A stretch of 64,000 nucleotides of DNA from DRQF01 sp964559135 (GTDB lineage Bacteria > Planctomycetota > GCA-002687715 > DRQF01): the NCBI GenBank assembly GCA_964559135.1, contig CAZLGG010000004.1:21491-85490 (forward strand), in the 5' to 3' direction. Every line of letters begins with the position of its first letter. Position 1 is the first letter of the stretch. The position numbers and the translations under genes are program-made. Under the pieces are notes generated by a model, which had not been told where the DNA came from, did not search any database, and saw nothing but the letters and a program-made list of their open reading frames with translations. Shown piece after piece: positions 28,425-36,571 of this stretch.

Positions 28425-28964
28425 TCAGACGACGCTCTTCAGTTGCTGCTCCAACTCCTCGTATTGTCTCCTGATCGTTCCGTCGATGCGCATCGACCCC
28501 ACCGTGATCCTCAATCCGCCCAAGAGATCGGGTCTGACGACGATCTCGGCCTCGACCTTCTTGCCGGTCGCGTCCGACAGGCGCTTCAACAACGCGTCTT
28601 TGGCTTCCCCCTCGACGGGGAACGCGGACTCCACAGTCACGTGAATGATGCCGTCCGCCGCCTCCTTCAGCTCGAAGAACTCGAGAATCATCGCCCCGAG
28701 AATGGACTCGCGACCCCGATCCACGATGAGCTTCATCACGTTGCCGATGAAGGGGTGGAGCCCCTTTGCCAGCTTCTCGTCCACGAGTCTCTTCTTGGCA
28801 TCCGGAGGGGCCCCCTGATCCAGGTAGAGACGTCGAGCCGCAGCGTCGGCCGTGAGGCGACGATGCAGCTCGATCAGCCCCTCCGCGACCTCACCGGAAA
28901 CATCACGTTCTCGAGCGAGTTCGAAAAGAGCCTGAGCGTAGCGTTGTGCTGCAACTCGAGACAT
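28425..28964 (-). CDS. atpH: F-type ATP synthase subunit delta
   Basis: The 179-residue F1 delta subunit begins with SRVAAQRYAQALFELARE and ends with KPLLGGLRI-like residues (VVRPDLLGGLRITVGSMRIDGTIRRQYEEL), the conserved C-terminal part. It links F1 to the b-subunit stator. Its start overlaps the end of atpF by one base. Confidence 0.95.
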   Translation of the reverse strand: MSRVAAQRYAQALFELARERDVSGEVAEGLIELHRRLTADAAARRLYLDQGAPPDAKKRLVDEKLAKGLHPFIGNVMKLIVDRGRESILGAMILEFFELKEAADGIIHVTVESAFPVEGEAKDALLKRLSDATGKKVEAEIVVRPDLLGGLRITVGSMRIDGTIRRQYEELEQQLKSVV

Positions 28965-29491
28965 CAGTTGAGATCCCCCGCCTTCGCCAACACCTCGTTG
29001 GCCAGGCGCTGGTGTTCTTTCTCGTCGATCTTCTCCGACACCACCTTGCGAGAGATGGTGACGGCCAGATCGACGACCTGAGCCCTAAGATCGGCAATGG
29101 CGCGGTCGCGCGCAGCAGCTATGTCCTTCTCCGCCCGGGCCTTCAGGGCATCCGCCTGCGATTCGGCTTCATCGATGATGGACTGCTTGGCCCTTTCGGC
29201 AGCCTCACGGGCGGCCTCCAGAGTCTTCTTGGCCTCGGTCGCGGCCTCGTCCAGCTTGCGCTGGTATTCGGCCATGGCGGCGTCCGCTTCCTTGCGAGCC
29301 TTTTCCGCGGCAGCAATGTCCGCGCGGATCTTCTGCTCCCGCTCCTCGATCATCTGAGTGAGCGGACCCCAACCGAGTTTCCAGAGAAGCGCCACCAACA
29401 AGGCAAAAGTGACGGCGGACCAGATCATGAAGCCGGGCTCGAAAGCGAATACGCCGCCTTCCGCCTCGGACGCGAAAGAAAGAATCAGCAT
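28964..29491 (-). CDS. atpF: F-type ATP synthase subunit b
   Basis: The 175-residue stator subunit has one N-terminal membrane helix (PGFMIWSAVTFALLVALLWKLGWGPL) followed by a long charged coiled coil (MIEEREQKIRADIAAAEKARKEADAA). The helix is preceded by an acidic segment AEGGVFAFEPG. Stop and next start overlap by one base with atpH. Confidence 0.96.
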   Translation of the reverse strand: MLILSFASEAEGGVFAFEPGFMIWSAVTFALLVALLWKLGWGPLTQMIEEREQKIRADIAAAEKARKEADAAMAEYQRKLDEAATEAKKTLEAAREAAERAKQSIIDEAESQADALKARAEKDIAAARDRAIADLRAQVVDLAVTISRKVVSEKIDEKEHQRLANEVLAKAGDLN

Positions 29492-29542
29492 TTCATCCCC
29501 TCCCAGGTCGGATGTTCTTCAAAACCCCTGGGTCTGAACGAC

Positions 29543-29869
29543 TTACTTGAGGCCGGCCAGAGAGAAGGTGACGAAGATGGCGAAGAAGGTAAAACCTTCG
29601 ATCAGAGCCGCCGCGATAATCATCGTGACGCGGATCGCTCCCGCAGCCTCGGGCTGGCGAGCGGTCCCTTCCATGGCGGCGGTGGCGAGCTTTCCGATGC
29701 CGAAACCTCCGCCGATGGTGGCGAGTCCAGCCCCGATTCCGGCAGCGAGCCAACCCCAACCGAGGGACGTGGCGCGAGCGGCTTCCGCATCCTGAGCCAT
29801 CGCGGTGGCGCTGCAGACGAGCAGGGCACCTGCCATCATGAGCATCGTCTTGGCGTACTTGGCGAGCAT
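29543..29869 (-). CDS. atpE: F-type ATP synthase subunit c with an N-terminal signal-like extension
   Basis: At 108 residues it is longer than the typical 75-85. Residues 1-25 look like a cleavable signal peptide (MLAKYAKTMLMMAGALLVCSATAMA, then QDAEA). The c-ring hairpin follows: helix 1 with the glycine-rich GAGLATIGGGFGIG, the polar loop EGTARQPEA and helix 2 with ALIEGFTFF. Glu91 is the ion-carrying carboxylate. The two residues after it are Gly-Phe, so the Glu-Ser/Thr pair of sodium-binding c subunits is missing and proton coupling is the default. Similar signal-bearing c subunits are known in some other phyla. Confidence 0.93.
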   Translation of the reverse strand: MLAKYAKTMLMMAGALLVCSATAMAQDAEAARATSLGWGWLAAGIGAGLATIGGGFGIGKLATAAMEGTARQPEAAGAIRVTMIIAAALIEGFTFFAIFVTFSLAGLK

Positions 29870-29977
29870 CCTGAAGACCTCCTTATAGTCAATTTTTTCT
29901 TGCGGCTTCGGCCGCGGTTCGAATCAAATCCCGGAGGCACCGAGCCCCCGTTCCCAATCGGTCCAACACCCCGTCGA

Positions 29978-30754
29978 TCAGTGATCGGGGTGTACGGCGC
30001 CACCGACGAACAACGTCGCAAGCAGCACGAAGACGTAGGCCTGAAGGAAAGCCACGAGGGCTTCCAACAAGCTCACGAAGAGAGCCAATCCCACCCCGCC
30101 ACCGACGGCGAGGGAGTTCTTGTAGATGAATATGAGCCCCAGGAAACTCCCCAGCACCAGGTGGCCGGCAAGCATGTTGGCCATGAGACGCACGGCCAAC
30201 ACGGCGTGCTTGATGCAAAAGCCCAGGACTTCGATGGGAAAGAGTATGGGGAGAACGTAGAAAGGGACGCCGGACGGGACGAAACCCTTGATGAATCCGA
30301 TGGGCCCGTTGTACCAGATGCCACCCACCACCGAGACCAGGAAGGTGCAAAACGCGAGAGCACCCGTCAGATAGATGTTCGAAGTGGATGCCCCGCCGAT
30401 CACGGGAATGGGCATCATTCCCACGATGTTGAGGGTGAGGATGAACGAAAAGAGGGTCACGAAGAACGGGAGGAACGTGCGGCCGTGCTTTTCGCCCATC
30501 AAGGGATAGACGATCTCGTCACGAATGAAGTGATAGATGAGTTCGATGAAGCCCCTCAGTTTCCCCTCGGGAATCGTCTTGCTCTTGTCGACCCTCCACA
30601 ACATGAGGAGAAGAATGCCCGCCGCGATCCACATGTTCCATGTGTACTTGGTGATGCCAAGAGGGCCCATGGGGTGATCCAGGACGTGATGAAAAATCAA
30701 CGCCATCGGATCTTCCGCTTCACCCGAAAGAAATGGGAGAAGAATCGCGTTCAC
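29978..30754 (-). CDS. atpB: F-type ATP synthase subunit a
   Basis: This is a polytopic subunit of 258 residues, with the ion-pathway arginine in LAVRLMANMLAGHLVLG and the C-terminal membrane helices LLEALVAFLQAYVFVLLATLFVGGA. I use the GTG at 30754 because GGAGGAG lies four bases ahead; a start at 30841 would enter the upstream gene and add a non-conserved leader. Together with subunit c it forms the ion channel of FO. Confidence 0.95.
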   Translation of the reverse strand: MNAILLPFLSGEAEDPMALIFHHVLDHPMGPLGITKYTWNMWIAAGILLLMLWRVDKSKTIPEGKLRGFIELIYHFIRDEIVYPLMGEKHGRTFLPFFVTLFSFILTLNIVGMMPIPVIGGASTSNIYLTGALAFCTFLVSVVGGIWYNGPIGFIKGFVPSGVPFYVLPILFPIEVLGFCIKHAVLAVRLMANMLAGHLVLGSFLGLIFIYKNSLAVGGGVGLALFVSLLEALVAFLQAYVFVLLATLFVGGAVHPDH

Positions 30755-30794
30755 CTCGCTCCTCCGCACACCCGTTTCATCGGGTGCCAACTCG

Positions 30795-31295
30795 TCACGT
30801 TTTCGATTCCATCGAGGCTGACGGCCTCGTACCCAATCCAACCGAACGGTCGTTTTCCGGGGCAGAGGAAGGGCTCTCCGAAGCCGCTTCGGGGAATCCG
30901 CCGACTCGGGCCCGAGAATCGTTGAGCCCTTTTACTGCAAGTCCGAGCTGGACAAAACCCAAACAGAGAAACTCGGCGGCAAATGGTCCTACGACCTCCC
31001 TCAATCCCACGCCGAAACCGGCCACGCTCACCGTCAGCGCCCCCGCCAGGAGCACCATCTTGGTCAGCATCCCAGCCCCGAACCAGACGAAAAGTCTCGA
31101 CGGGTCGTCTTGGAATCCTCTCATCACGACGAGCCACCCCCCGGTGCTCACCAGGAACCCGCCGACCGTCCCCGCCGCCAACGCTCGCGTCGTCAGCCCG
31201 AATCCCAAAGTCGGGGCGACGACAGCTATGAGGCCGGCCAGCACGGTGCCCGCGATGACCGAAACCAGCAGAAAGAAGATGAGAGAGCGTTTCAC
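30795..31295 (-). CDS. Small membrane protein of the ATP synthase operon, AtpI-like position
   Basis: This is a 166-residue protein with four likely membrane helices in residues 1-125 (IFFLLVSVIAGTVLAGLIAVV, RALAAGTVGGFLVSTGGW, MLTKMVLLAGALTVSV and FAAEFLCLGFVQLGLAV) and a Ser- and Pro-rich C-terminal tail that is probably cytoplasmic. Position, between atpZ and atpB, and topology match the poorly conserved AtpI (ATP synthase I chain), which helps assemble the c-ring. Sequence alone does not prove the family. The GTG start overlaps the stop of the upstream gene (GTGA). Confidence 0.6.
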   Translation of the reverse strand: MKRSLIFFLLVSVIAGTVLAGLIAVVAPTLGFGLTTRALAAGTVGGFLVSTGGWLVVMRGFQDDPSRLFVWFGAGMLTKMVLLAGALTVSVAGFGVGLREVVGPFAAEFLCLGFVQLGLAVKGLNDSRARVGGFPEAASESPSSAPENDRSVGLGTRPSASMESKT

Positions 31296-31492
31296 GACTC
31301 ACTGTCGTCCTTCTTCGCCTCGATGCGTTCGGCGAGCCTCAGCAAGGAGGACGTCGCCACGATCAATCCCAAAACGCCGCCGACCAGAGTCAGCCAGGGC
31401 ATCGTCCCGTACCGTCCATCCGCCCACCAACCCAAATACGTGAGTAGCCCCATCTGCGCGCCGAAGGAGATCCCCACGCCGACGAACTTCAT
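31292..31492 (-). CDS. AtpZ-like small membrane protein, first gene of the ATP synthase operon
   Basis: The 66-residue protein starts MKFVGVGISFGAQMGLLTYLGWWADGRYGTMPWLTLVGGVLG, with two membrane helices separated by a short GTxPW turn, the signature of AtpZ/AtpQ proteins. It ends with charged residues. These proteins lie ahead of atpI-atpB in many bacterial operons and are thought to form a membrane pair with AtpI. No strong ribosome-binding site was found for the ATG at 31492; longer frames exist but lack conservation. The promoter of the whole operon should lie between 31493 and the divergent gene at 31744. Confidence 0.75.
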   Translation of the reverse strand: MKFVGVGISFGAQMGLLTYLGWWADGRYGTMPWLTLVGGVLGLIVATSSLLRLAERIEAKKDDSES

Positions 31493-31743
31493 GGCATCGA
31501 CGCCGGCTCTTTTCGGATTCGATGGCAACAGAAGGCCCTCGCATGGCTCCCGCAGACGGGTTTCCTGGCGGGCTGAAGCTGCGGCTGGACGCAGACCCGT
31601 CAGCGGGCGATGGCGCCTCACCAACGGGTCGCGGGATGTTAGGCATCCCGGAGGGGGGGATCAAGCCGCAGGCCCCCATCCTGGATGGGAATAAATATGA
31701 AGCCCGAGGGTCCCTTCGCCCGGGTCCTCGGCCCCCTTCTGTT

Positions 31744-32418
31744 ATGCTCCGCGTGATGAGAATGCGCTTGGCCATCGTCACTTTCTTGCTTCTTTGGACG
31801 CCCCTCGGCTGCAGAACCGAGGAGTTGGACGTCGCTACCGCCGAGACCCGCAAGGCAGAACTCAGGAACATCGAGTCCAAAGCCGAGCACTTTCGGCGCC
31901 GAACGGAGTGGGCGAAGGCCAAGGAGTCGGAGTACCGCATCTTGGTCACCGAGGCGGAGGAGAAGCTGGCGGAGATTCGAGGGCAGCTCCTCCAACTACG
32001 ACAAGACAACAACCGTCGCGCCGCCGAAGTCGCCAAACTCGTGAACGAAGGCAAAGTCCTCGATGCGGACATGGCCAAGCGCCGTCAGGATATCACGGCG
32101 AAGAAGGCCCTGATCCAGAAACTCACCCAGGAAGGGAAAGATCTGGAGAAGAGCCGCCGCGAGACCGAGGCGCGGCTGGCCGAACTGAAAGCCGCATTGC
32201 TCCGCGTCACGGAAGAGAATCGGGCGGCCTTGGAAAGGACCAAGGCGTTTTTCCAGTCGATGGGCTGGGAATTCCCGAAGCTTCCCGGCCCGGCCCCGGA
32301 GAAGCCGCCGGCCAAGAACGCTCCCCCGAAAAAGGCCCCCGTGAAAGCGGGGCCCGTCAAGACTCCCCCGGCGAAGGCAAATCCGACCAAAACGACTCCG
32401 GCTTCCAAGAAGAAGTGA
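31744..32418 (+). CDS. Coiled-coil lipoprotein with a Lys/Pro/Ala-rich tail
   Basis: This 224-residue protein has a signal peptide with a possible lipobox (PLGC, Cys23; the -3 residue is Pro, so the box is marginal). From about residue 35 to 165 it is an almost uninterrupted charged coiled coil (RRRTEWAKAKESEYRILVTEAEEKL and onwards), ending in a low-complexity tail with KPPAKNAPPKKAPVKAGP and SKKK. The tail is typical of proteins that reach into the cell wall. The start is not certain: 31744, 31756 and 31762 are all in frame. Its role is unknown; it is divergent from the atp operon and upstream of ndk on the same strand. Confidence 0.65.
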   Translation: MLRVMRMRLAIVTFLLLWTPLGCRTEELDVATAETRKAELRNIESKAEHFRRRTEWAKAKESEYRILVTEAEEKLAEIRGQLLQLRQDNNRRAAEVAKLVNEGKVLDADMAKRRQDITAKKALIQKLTQEGKDLEKSRRETEARLAELKAALLRVTEENRAALERTKAFFQSMGWEFPKLPGPAPEKPPAKNAPPKKAPVKAGPVKTPPAKANPTKTTPASKKK

Positions 32419-32502
32419 CCCCTCCAAGTGGGCCGCCTTGGCCCCACGCCGTGTCTGGATAGGATCCGTCCTCCAACCTCATTCGATAGGAATCACACGA
32501 CC

Positions 32503-32973
32503 ATGACCATGGAAACGACTCTTCTCATCGTGAAGCCCGACGGCGTCCAACGCGGACTGGTGGGACGCATCCTCCAACGCTTCGAAGACAAGGGTCTTCA
32601 ACTTGTCGGCCTCAAGATGATGCACATCACCGAAGACCTCGCTCATCGCCATTACGCGGCTCATAAAGAAAAGCCCTTCTTCAAGGGTCTCGTTCGTTTC
32701 ATGACGTCGAGTCCTGTCGTCGTGATGGCCGTCCGGGGCGTCGGCGCCATCGAGATCTGCCGGAAGATGATGGGAGCCACGTTCGGCAGCCGCGCCGAAG
32801 CCGGCACGATCCGCGGCGACTTCGGAGTGAGCAACAGCTTCAACCTGATTCACGGCTCCGACTCCCCGGAAGCCGCTTCCCAGGAGATCGAATTGTTCTT
32901 TGCACAGGGCGAGGTCTTCGATTTTCCCCAGGGCAACCTCGAGTGGATCTACGACGCCGCCGAGGAGCTCTGA
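32503..32973 (+). CDS. ndk: Nucleoside-diphosphate kinase
   Basis: The 156-residue enzyme transfers the gamma-phosphate of NTPs to NDPs through a phospho-histidine. It begins with TLLIVKPDGVQRGLVGRI and has the active-site segment NLIHGSDS with the catalytic His, preceded by GTIRGDFG. Its normal length is about 140-150. The ATG at 32503 follows TAGGA at slightly long spacing. Confidence 0.97.
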   Translation: MTMETTLLIVKPDGVQRGLVGRILQRFEDKGLQLVGLKMMHITEDLAHRHYAAHKEKPFFKGLVRFMTSSPVVVMAVRGVGAIEICRKMMGATFGSRAEAGTIRGDFGVSNSFNLIHGSDSPEAASQEIELFFAQGEVFDFPQGNLEWIYDAAEEL

Positions 32974-32994
32974 AGCGCCCCGAAAGGGTCCCCC

Positions 32995-34458
32995 ATGACC
33001 GCCGATGAACTCGCGGTGATTCTGAGAATCCTGCAGCCGCGGGTCATGGGGGGCTTCCTCCAAAAGATTCGCGAGGTCGCTCCGCACCGGATCATTCTAG
33101 GCTTTCACCGAGGGGGTGTCGGCGCCACCCAAATCCTCGTGGACGTGACGCCAACGGCCCCGCGGGTCCAGCCCACCGAACGGAGATTTCAGGCGCCCAA
33201 GTCGGCTTCTCCGTTCTCCTTGGCTCTCCGAAAACTCCTTCTCGGCGCCCGGCTGGACGGGCTCCGCCAAGAGCCCGGCGACCGTATCGTCCACCTTCAG
33301 TTCCTGAAAAAGGAGGACGAGCGCCTCGTCCCGCGCGATCTGGTCATCGAGGTGATCCCTCGCCGCGCGGGCCTTTTCGTCCTGGACGATGAGGCGTGCA
33401 TTCTCCTCGCCTCGTCGGCGCGCGACGACCGCCGAGGTCGACTGGTGCGAGGGGGGACTTGGTCACCGCCTCCCCCACCGCCGTCAACAGAGGACTTGCC
33501 GGCTCCTTTCTTGGAGTTCCCCGGATGGACCGAAGAAACGCTCCTCCATCGTCTCGACGAGAAGCTGGAGGAGGCCGACTCCGAAGACGACGTCGACATG
33601 AAGGGGTTGTCGAAGAGTCTCACGAAGGCGATCAAGCGACAGTTCAAAAGGATCTCCAAGATCGAAGCCGACGTCCGCCGCCTCGACAGCGCGAAGGACG
33701 CCTACCGCGAAGGCGAAGCTCTGAAATCGGCGCTGGGAGACATCGAGAAAGGTGCGACGACGGCACGCGTGCGCGACTGGAGCGTCGACCCTCCTGCCTG
33801 GATCGACGTCGATCTCGATCCGAAGCTCTCCCCCATCGAGAACGTGGAGCGGATCTTCAAGGAAGCCAAGAAGCGCGAGCGCGGCCTCGCCCTCGCGGAG
33901 AAACGCCTGGAAGAGCAGCGCCTGCGCCTCCAGCACCTCCAGTCGCTCGAAGAACTGCTTGGAGACGAGAGCCCGGAGGCCAAAGAGTTGCTCTTGGAGG
34001 AGACTCGAACGCTCGGCATCGAGGTGCCCCGCGCCCGAACCCCTGCCGAAAAAAAGAGTCGGCCCGAGCCCAGGCTTCCCTACAAGACCTACCACTCCGA
34101 AGACGGGACGCCGATCTGGGTCGGACGTTCCAGCCGCGACAATGACGTCCTCACCTTCCGCCACGCCAAGGGGAATCATTGGTGGCTCCATGCGGAGGAC
34201 TACCCGGGTTCCCACGTCGTCGTCCCCATTGCAGATCCCCTCCCGCCGGAGGTCCTCGTCGATGCGGCAACCTTGGCCCTCGGATACTCGAAGGCGCCCA
34301 AGGGCGGCAAACAGGGAGTGTCGTATACCCGACGCAAGCACGTGACGAAATTCAAGGGGGCCAAGCCCGGACAGGTGCTGCTCCAAGAACGAAAAACCAT
34401 CCTCATCCGAATCGACGCCGACCGATGGAAACGACTGACACACCGTTCCCTCCCGTGA
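32995..34458 (+). CDS. NFACT-family ribosome quality-control factor (RqcH-like)
   Basis: This 487-residue protein is shorter than the roughly 570 of well-studied RqcH. The NFACT-N domain contains the Asp96-Arg97 pair (GDRIVHLQF) in the position of the Asp-Arg needed for Ala-tRNA binding. Two long coiled-coil stretches follow (about 210-320, with AKKRERGLALAEKRLEEQ), and the C-terminal NFACT-R domain has GNHWWLHAEDYPGSHVVV and SYTRRKHVTKFKGAKPGQV. It should recognise 50S subunits with stuck peptidyl-tRNA and add C-terminal alanine tails. The gene follows ndk by 21 bases on the same strand. Confidence 0.9.
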   Translation: MTADELAVILRILQPRVMGGFLQKIREVAPHRIILGFHRGGVGATQILVDVTPTAPRVQPTERRFQAPKSASPFSLALRKLLLGARLDGLRQEPGDRIVHLQFLKKEDERLVPRDLVIEVIPRRAGLFVLDDEACILLASSARDDRRGRLVRGGTWSPPPPPPSTEDLPAPFLEFPGWTEETLLHRLDEKLEEADSEDDVDMKGLSKSLTKAIKRQFKRISKIEADVRRLDSAKDAYREGEALKSALGDIEKGATTARVRDWSVDPPAWIDVDLDPKLSPIENVERIFKEAKKRERGLALAEKRLEEQRLRLQHLQSLEELLGDESPEAKELLLEETRTLGIEVPRARTPAEKKSRPEPRLPYKTYHSEDGTPIWVGRSSRDNDVLTFRHAKGNHWWLHAEDYPGSHVVVPIADPLPPEVLVDAATLALGYSKAPKGGKQGVSYTRRKHVTKFKGAKPGQVLLQERKTILIRIDADRWKRLTHRSLP

Positions 34459-34597
34459 TCTCCCGTCGCGCCTCATCCCTCGCGGGAGACGAATCAAAAG
34501 GTGCGCCCTTGGCAGCGGTCGCGAGAAATGAAACCTTGAGGGGGTCGCCGGCGAAGCCCTTCATGGCACGCCCGTCGCACGAACCAGGAAATGACTC

Positions 34598-35722
34598 ATG
34601 CAGATTCCCAGCTCCCTTGGCCTCGCTCTTACCCTCCTTCTGCTTTGCGGCTGCGGTACGGGTGGGGGGACCGACAAGAACCTCCACTACTCCGATGTCG
34701 AGAATCCCCCCACGAACGAGGGATTCCAAGGAGATGCGACCCTCTTCGCAGCCAACGCCCAGCGATTCTATGACGCGGGGGAATATCTCGCCGCTCTCCA
34801 GCAGTTCCGTAAACAGCTCGAGAAGGATCCCACCGCCGTGGACGGTCGACTCGGCGAGGCCTACAGCCTGTACAAGCTGGGCGTCAACCTGGCCGCCCGG
34901 GGGGCGTACCACGAATCCAATCGTCGCCTCGAAGAAGCCCTCGACAACTTCGAGAAGCTGAGCGCGGAGATCCCGATGGAACGGGATACGCTCGAGGGCG
35001 ATGGGTACGGGTGGAAGATTCGGCTTGGACTCGCCCTTTCCGAACGCGCACTTGGAGCGCTCGCGAAGTTGCAGTGGGATCGGATTCACAGCGCAATCCT
35101 CTCGATGAAGGATCCCACCGAGGTCGCCAAGGCTGGAGCGGCCCAGAAGGTCCTCCTCAAAAGAAGAGTGGATTACAACGAACGGGCACTGGAACACTTC
35201 CGAGAACTGGCGGCCATGGGCCACCCCGCGCCGGACGTCATCCTGAACCTCGGCGACATGGAGTTGATCGCCGGCAACGACTCCCGCGCGGAGAGAAACT
35301 ACCTCGCCTACCGTGATTTGGCCCGCCGTTCGGTTCAGTCCTGGGATCGTCGACAACGGGAAGCTCCCGACCAGATCGAATCCAAGAACGAGCTGGAACG
35401 GGTGCTTGCGACCATCGAGGCCAAACGCCGGTCGGCCGTGGAGAAATTGGTCAAGGTGTTGGAACGTCTGGCCGAGATGAAATTCAAACGCGGCGAGTAT
35501 GCGGAAGCCGCGTCTCTCCTCGAGGAAGCCCTGAAGACGCAGCCCGACCTCGTACGACTCCACGTTCCCATGGCCGAAATCCTCGAGAAGCAAGGCGAGT
35601 ATCAAGCGGCTCTCGAGCACATCGATATATACCTTCGGAGTCTCGACGAATTCGACGAGAATGCGAAGAAGGCGGCAAAGCTGCGCTCGCAGCTTGTCGA
35701 CAAAATGAAGAGCACGAACTGA
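34598..35722 (+). CDS. TPR-repeat lipoprotein
   Basis: The 374-residue protein has a type II signal peptide with lipobox LCGC and Cys19. The mature protein contains TPR units (LFAANAQRFYDAGEYLAALQQFRKQLEKDP, KSELAQ-like helices further on, and a C-terminal EKQGEYQAALEHIDIYLRSLDE) with a helical spacer. The domain suggests a periplasmic protein-protein scaffold. Its stop is four bases before rnpA, so the two could be co-transcribed. No more specific function can be seen. Confidence 0.75.
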   Translation: MQIPSSLGLALTLLLLCGCGTGGGTDKNLHYSDVENPPTNEGFQGDATLFAANAQRFYDAGEYLAALQQFRKQLEKDPTAVDGRLGEAYSLYKLGVNLAARGAYHESNRRLEEALDNFEKLSAEIPMERDTLEGDGYGWKIRLGLALSERALGALAKLQWDRIHSAILSMKDPTEVAKAGAAQKVLLKRRVDYNERALEHFRELAAMGHPAPDVILNLGDMELIAGNDSRAERNYLAYRDLARRSVQSWDRRQREAPDQIESKNELERVLATIEAKRRSAVEKLVKVLERLAEMKFKRGEYAEAASLLEEALKTQPDLVRLHVPMAEILEKQGEYQAALEHIDIYLRSLDEFDENAKKAAKLRSQLVDKMKSTN

Positions 35723-35726
35723 ATCC

Positions 35727-36077
35727 ATGGGGATCGCCAGACGGAAACGCATTCGTTCGGGACGCGACTTTCGAGAGATCTACGCAGAAGGCCGCGTCGT
35801 GCGGAACCGCCAACTGGTGATCTACTTCAGGCCGTCACCGGCGGCCCACTCCCGGGTCGGACTCTCCGTGAGCCGACGACACGGAAACGCCGTGCGACGG
35901 AACCGAATCAAGCGCATCTTGCGAGAGGTGTTTCGCAATGCGACGGATCGCATCCCGGGGCCGTTGGACGTCATCCTCATTCCGCGCCGGGGGCCGGATG
36001 CGGAGATCTACGCCGCCAACCGAGATGCGTTCATCCACCTCATGCGCAAGGTCGCCAAGACGACGGGGGTGAAATGA
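35727..36077 (+). CDS. rnpA: Ribonuclease P protein component
   Basis: This is the 116-residue protein subunit of RNase P. It has the N-terminal RSGRDFREIYAEG, the central VGLSVSRRHGNAVRRNRIKRILREVFR (the RNR motif that touches the RNA subunit) and the usual end with DVILIPRRG. It improves the catalytic RNA in 5' maturation of tRNA precursors. Its stop overlaps yidD as ATGA. No rpmH lies upstream. Confidence 0.96.
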   Translation: MGIARRKRIRSGRDFREIYAEGRVVRNRQLVIYFRPSPAAHSRVGLSVSRRHGNAVRRNRIKRILREVFRNATDRIPGPLDVILIPRRGPDAEIYAANRDAFIHLMRKVAKTTGVK

Positions 36078-36331
36078 AGGTGGAATCCGTCAAGGGGCAC
36101 TCCCTCCTCGGGCAGTGCGTCGCGGCGACGATGCTGCTGCCTCTCGGACTCTATCGTCTGACCCTCTCCCATATCATGCCGCCCTGTTGCCGGTTCCAGC
36201 CCTCTTGCAGCGCCTATGCCTGGGAAGCCATCCGCCGTCACGGGCCTTGGAAGGGTGGCTGGCTGACAGCCAAGCGCTTGGCTCGTTGCCAGCCGTGGGG
36301 CCCCTGCGGCGACGACCCCGTCCCCGACTGA
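36074..36331 (+). CDS. yidD: Membrane protein insertion efficiency factor YidD
   Basis: The 85-residue protein has a short hydrophobic N-terminal stretch (VAATMLLPLGLYRLTLSHIM) followed by the YidD hallmark CCRFQPSCSAYAWEAIRRHGPWKGGW and the RCQPWGPCGDDPVP end. It sits at the inner face of the cytoplasmic membrane and helps YidC. It overlaps rnpA by four bases, as in most bacteria, but yidC does not follow here. Confidence 0.95.
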   Translation: MKVESVKGHSLLGQCVAATMLLPLGLYRLTLSHIMPPCCRFQPSCSAYAWEAIRRHGPWKGGWLTAKRLARCQPWGPCGDDPVPD

Positions 36332-36344
36332 CGCCGCAAGAGGA

Positions 36345-36432
36345 ATCTCACAAAGACGCATGGGGATGGAAGGGCGCGCGACGCAGGCTCCGCGATGTCT
36401 TTCTCCGCAGCTCCGTGCCTCTGTGAGAGATC
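36345..36432. repeat. Second copy of the intergenic inverted repeat
   Basis: The right arm ends at about 36432 (reverse strand reads tctctcacagaggcacggag), with the degenerate left arm (aatctcacaaagacgcatgg) at 36345. The right arm closely matches that of the copy at 5.6 kb. It lies directly after yidD with no gene in between. Confidence 0.6.
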
Positions 36433-36489
36433 AATCGGAACGTCAAGGACGCTCCAAGGGCTCGTCGTCCCGAATCCAGGGAGAAGGAC

Positions 36490-36522
36490 ATCTCACGGAG
36501 ACGCAGAGGCACGAAGACGCGT
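36490..36522. repeat. Third, single-arm copy of the intergenic repeat
   Basis: One arm only (atctcacggagacgcagagg, then cacgaagacg), in direct orientation to the left arm of the other copies. It lies in the convergent gap between yidD and the SurA/PpiD-like gene. Confidence 0.55.
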
Positions 36523-36571
36523 CTACCGAACGGTCTAAGACCTGTCCCCTTCGTCGTTCTGGACGGCCCTA

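Noticed and set aside
29543..29869. Sodium-binding c subunit
   Set aside because: The residue after the key Glu91 is Gly and there is no Gln/Ser-Thr set of the sodium signature; proton coupling is the better reading.
29912..29940. tRNA-like GGTTCGAATC sequence in the atpE-atpB gap
   Set aside because: Only the T-loop-like stretch is present; no acceptor, D or anticodon stems can be drawn around it.
34403..35752. Long minus-strand open frame opposite the TPR lipoprotein
   Set aside because: It spans the gap and three genes of the other strand; the plus strand has a lipobox, TPRs and a ribosome-binding site.
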